From Jaapia argillacea MUCL 33604 (lineage: Eukaryota; Basidiomycota; Agaricomycetes; Jaapiales; Jaapiaceae): DNA of 50,150 nt. The stretch covers positions 5,278-55,427 of the forward strand of contig KL197737.1 of assembly GCA_000697665.1 (NCBI GenBank), in the 5' to 3' direction. The notes under the pieces were generated by a model that was not told the DNA's origin, ran no database searches, and saw only the letters and a list, made by a program, of their open reading frames with translations. Below are positions 46,610 to 50,150 of the stretch, piece by piece. The translations under genes and the position numbers were made by a program. Position 1 is the first letter of the stretch. Every line of letters starts with the position of its first letter.

Positions 46610-46960
46610 AACCCACCTTCCCCCAATAAATTGACCCTAGCACACCCTCCAACTGCCTACTCAACTCTCAATCTCAACCGAAACTCACCTACTCACTCCT
46701 CGTACTTCCTCAATCCCTCATCCCCATTGTTGTCCCCCCTTTCTCTCCCCTCCAAATTTCTCAAATAATTCCAAATTCCCTTTGCTCATCTTCCACCCCC
46801 TTCCGTCAGTCCCTTTTCTTCGCACCAAATAGGACACACCCTGGCCAGATCGAGAGCGACATTTTGCGTCTTTGCCCATACTTGCTCGTCTTGCTCGTCC
46901 TTACTCCTCTCAGGCACTCAAATCTATTTACCCAAATTATTATTGAGACTGTGAGGCAGG
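46610..46960 (+). other. pyrimidine-rich tract inside the split F-box gene
   Basis: The plus strand is C/T-rich with CTCACCTACTCACTCCTCG-like stretches, similar in character to 10855-11560. Together with the next hundred bases it separates the two halves of the F-box gene. No coding pattern fits either strand. Confidence 0.5.
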
Positions 46961-47088
46961 CTCGTAAGGCAGGTGCAGTATAAGACTATCGACATGCAGT
47001 GTATTTTGCGTAGAATGTTCTCAGTCTCGAGCTCTTCAGTGTAAGGGAGGCTGAATGGACATGTCGAGTACTACTGGAACACATTTTC

Positions 47089-48134
47089 TCACTCGATTTT
47101 CCTCAATCCTGCCCCAGTAATCACCATTGCGTAGCTTTGCGTGCATTGTAGCAACTGGCTTTGAGTCAGTGCAGTAAGTAGTGCAGTTGTTAGCAGGAGA
47201 ACGGGAATTGCCGAGTGCGCGCCACAGTGTACAAACAAGGCACGCGGGTCGGACGAGAAGCAATGCGAATTATGGGGGTGGGAGAACCCCTCAGAGGAGG
47301 GGCATTCCGCAAGGGTTAAGTTTTGGAGGCAGGGGAGGTGCAACATGGCCAATGTATTGGGAAGGTGGGTGTTCTCGTTATTGAGGTGGATATTCACCTC
47401 TTGAAGCCTATTATTGAGGCCAAGGAAATCGACGATGGGCTGCATGGGAATACCCAGGTAACCTCTTGCAGCGACAGAATATTGGAATGTTTCAATATTC
47501 CGGAGATTTTCAAGCTGAATATTTTACATTGGTGCTTGAGCGCGATAGAGACAAAGGTACGCACCTGCCGATTTCTACATTTCAGATTCCAATACTTTTC
47601 CTTCACCACATCTTCTCTTACACACAAACGTTGAAGTCTGGGGCAAGACTCCCAGAGGGTGACATAGAGTTGATCGAAACCATCAGAGTGGAAAGTGCGT
47701 GAGTAGGGAGACTCTCCCCGTGGCCAGAGTACACCCCAATCTAAAGCGGAAAGGCCTGACATGAGTCTGAGCACACACAGAAAGAGACTGGTGGTGTTAT
47801 TTTCAGAGCTGTCATCATCTTTACCCCCCTTGCCACCCTCCCTGACTGCACTGGGGATATTGGCATCCTCTACAAGACGTGGCGCCTGGAAGGTTCCTCT
47901 GGCCCCAGAAATCTGTAATACTCTTACTCTGGGGCACAATATTGGATTGTCCACCAAGTGCTGCCAAAGTCTGGTGTCATTGGGAAGGGCAATAATTTTC
48001 CAATAGTGTAACACGGATGGGATGAGCTGATTTTTCAACGTCTGGCAGGTCAGAGCAAGAGAGAGGATATCTGAACAACAATCCACTGAATCGACAACCG
48101 AGTCTACCATTTCAATTGGCAAGGAGAGGAGCAT
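47089..48134 (-). CDS. N-terminal part of an F-box/LRR protein
   Basis: Exon 1 (48134-47565) starts MLLSLPIEMVDSVVDSVDCC and LALTCQTLKNQLIPSVLHYW, a clear F-box. It continues to WNLKCRNRQ and splices across a 50-nt intron to exon 2 (from 47514: LENLRNIETFQYSVAA, then NTLAMLHLPCLQNLTLAECP). The frame in exon 2 drifts into unlike sequence and stops at 47089, giving about 331 residues. It most likely joined the exon at 46035-46454 in its original form. SCF adaptor role is inferred from the F-box. Confidence 0.6.
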
Positions 48135-48320
48135 ATTGAGAATTTTAGTAAGTATGAGGGGTGATTGATAATGGATGACTTCCCGCAAGGATTTAGAAAC
48201 AATTTCTTCTAGATTTCGTCTCCAAACCTTGGTTTGCCGAGATGCCGAGTCCAGCCACCGTGTTCCAGCTCATCATTGTCACACACAGGTCTGTTACAAA
48301 CCTTGTCGTCTAGAGAAATC

Positions 48321-48346
48321 TAGAGAGGGGTCAGGACCCCTCTCTA
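48321..48346. other. perfect 12-bp hairpin
   Basis: TAGAGAGGGGTC and its exact reverse complement are separated by two bases (AG). It lies upstream of the F-box gene and before the DUF6818-like pseudogene. It could be a terminal repeat scrap or a transcription end signal; nothing decides between them. Confidence 0.6.
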
Positions 48347-48780
48347 AACCGACAATTCATTCTAAATCGTGCTATTTGCTCTCGAATTTGCTCTTTGAGC
48401 CCTAGACTCTGGATCTGAAAACCTATTTATGGCAACTGGATCCAACATGAAGGAAGCATTGCATTTTCCCTCCATTGTCACAACAAGTTTTCTTCAACCG
48501 TCCTCCTCATTCTCGTTACCTGTGCATGAACGAATCTGGTATTCCTTACCAATTCGAGCGTGACGAAGTCGCGCAAACTCCCTCCAAGCAGCACCCAAGT
48601 TGGCGTTTTCAGGCTGGTCCAAGTGCTGATAATGTTTGTTGATTCCTACCACTTCCCTCACTCCCTTTTGACGTGGCTTGAGAATAGATACCTGGAAGTT
48701 CCAGTATCACCTCAGATGGCAGCAGTCGTCCTTGCCCACGCCCTGCATTCCAAGGTGTAGCCAGGACTGAGTATGGTGTT

Positions 48781-49782
48781 ATGCAAGAAGGCACCTCTCA
48801 TTTCCCCCCAGGCGCTTTCGCCGACTTCTGTTTCCCCGCGTTTATGAGAAATCCTCAAGACTGTCTCCCTCCCATCCAATCAGCCTTCTCCCCCTCCAAC
48901 CTGCCCCACCTCCCGCCTCCCAATGTCCCACCTCCATATCCGTTACACCCAGATGGTCCACAACCTTCTCAACTGAAGTCTTGTAATCTAACATCTCGCC
49001 TCCCTAATCCTTGCCTATCGAATTCTCACCCCCCGAATCCCCCCCTTCTCAACCCCACCTCTGATGCAGAGTCCAACAAACTACCCGATTCCATTCTCTC
49101 TCCGAAACCAAAGCCAGCTCCTTTGAAGAACAAGAAATGAGCTGCTCCTAAGCCTCCCAATGCTGCCACCAAAGGGAAAAAGCCCAAGATCGTCAAGGGT
49201 CCACCTGCGAAGGTGACAGCTGAGTCTGGGGGAGGAAATGTCACCACGGGAGGGAGGGGAGGCCGGAAGAAGGGGGCGGTTGGGTACTCAGTGGCAGAAA
49301 TCAATTAACTGCTTGATATTGTCGCCCGCTTTCTCCCAACTTGCACCATTGCATGGGGATGGGTTGCGAAAGAGTATAGCAAGTTTGCGACTGATGAAGG
49401 CTACCCTACACACAAGTTGAAGCAGCTACATGCAAAATTTGACTCGGTATGTATTTCCATAGTATATTATGCCCCCCAAGAGCCACACTCACTACCACTC
49501 TAGATTGTGAAGACGAAGAAGCCCACAGGGGATGCTGAGGTCCCTGAGTATGTTACGAGGGCTTGGAGCCTTGATGAGCAGATCAGTGACAAGGCCGCAA
49601 TGATGGAAATTGATGATGCGGACATCATCGATATCTCATCTGACGAGGAGGATACCAGTAAAGGTCACCCTGATAGACCCACGGAAGATCCTCACAGTGG
49701 TCTATCCAAGGGGAAGATGCCAGCAACTACTCTTGTCAAGTCCATCAGGAAAACCGGTTCTGGCCGGGAATTGATCACATAG
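48781..49782 (+). pseudogene. DUF6818-like Myb/SANT-type gene with two nonsense codons
   Basis: A Pro-rich N-terminal part (LPHLPPPNVPPPYPLHPDGP) leads to a basic linker and a helical domain (LLDIVARFLPTCTIAWGWVA, HKLKQLHAKFDS, then after an intron IVKTKKPTGDAEVPEYVTRA) and an acidic tail (DIIDISSDEED). The domain matches the DUF6818 pattern of agaricomycetes, a SANT-like fold often seen in repeated, transposon-linked genes. The frame is cut by TGA at 49138-49140 and TAA at 49306-49308. Each sits where a C-to-T change from CGA (Arg) or CAA (Gln) would explain it. The intron (49447-49503) is intact. The rest of the frame is open, so decay is recent. Confidence 0.6.
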
Positions 49783-50150
49783 CCTTTTTTAGAAATACCT
49801 TGTTTTTCGCGCCACCTCTAGACTCAAAGAAGCCCCTAGAGAACAGGTGTTTTCACAGGACACTCTAATATAGCGTTTGATGCCCAAATAGAAGGCGCTT
49901 CTAGTCTCAGGAACTATTTAAGAATCCCCAAGGTTCAGACGTTCTCGAATGTACTTTTTCTGTCTCTACAAGACTCTCATAGAGCTAGAGTACAAGTTCT
50001 GAAAAAATCAGAGAGTAGCGCCTACCAGATAGTCTGATAAGAATATACAGAGGTCCAGTTATTTACCAAGAATGAGTTACAGTCATCTAAAACCGTGTCT
50101 GAGCGCCAGGCGCTCATAACAGGGTCTTTAGCTACTGCAAGCCTACCATA
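49783..50150. other. window end, no gene seen
   Basis: AT-richer sequence after the DUF6818-like gene, with no coding pattern, RNA gene or repeat that I can support. Confidence 0.4.

Overview
The window reads as nuclear DNA of a filamentous basidiomycete, most likely an agaricomycete. Genes are dense and split by many short introns of about 50-70 nt, and the gene content fits: secreted GH12 glycanases, an S1/P1 nuclease, F-box proteins, a DUF4246 protein, a DUF6818-like element, a flavocytochrome b2 and a mitochondrial Hsp70. All gene structures below were spliced by eye from reading frame, splice signals and protein family patterns; no search was run.

Layout. 0-1.2 kb: two tRNA-like (B-box) remnants and hairpins, no clear gene. 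1.2-3.05 kb: an F-box gene. 3.1-10.1 kb: a duplicated, rearranged stretch. A unit of about 2.7 kb carrying a GH12 gene occurs twice in direct tandem (4789-6014 and 7736-8963). Each copy is followed by a broken 3' fragment of an S1/P1 nuclease gene whose intact version lies at 17136-18364. The stretch also holds an RNase H-like retroelement scrap, an inverted scrap of the membrane-protein gene at 15675-16780, and an LSM4 pseudogene. 10.4-10.8 kb is an assembly gap with the same 29 bases on both sides. 10.8-13.7 kb is mostly pyrimidine-rich or featureless. 13.7-16.8 kb: a membrane-protein pseudogene and its intact tandem copy. 17.1-20.3 kb: nuclease, an unrecognised multi-exon gene, and a small GPI-anchor-type secreted protein. 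20.6-24.5 kb: a second tandem GH12 pair on the minus strand, one copy apparently dead. 24.8-27.6 kb: a SUR7/PalI-type membrane protein, Hub1/UBL5, and a PTRHD1-like peptidyl-tRNA hydrolase with a 12-nt microexon. 27.9-35.1 kb: three tandem paralogues of an unrecognised single-pass membrane protein, plus a fourth large membrane protein with a homopolymer frameshift. 35.3-45.8 kb: conserved metabolic genes, namely a type-B carboxylesterase, flavocytochrome b2, mitochondrial Hsp70 with heat-shock elements, and DUF4246. 46.0-48.1 kb: a split F-box/LRR gene. 48.8-49.8 kb: a DUF6818-like gene with two nonsense codons.

The genes fall into two styles. The housekeeping blocks (24.8-27.6 and 35.3-45.8 kb) are single-copy and intact. 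The accessory blocks (3-24 and 28-35 kb) are dominated by local duplication and decay: tandem pairs, gene tails carried along with duplicated segments, broken splice sites and premature stops. The most promising undescribed item is the 28-33 kb family of membrane proteins. Its three copies share one exon pattern and one topology. The middle copy has an in-frame stop followed by 91 still-open, still-homologous codons.
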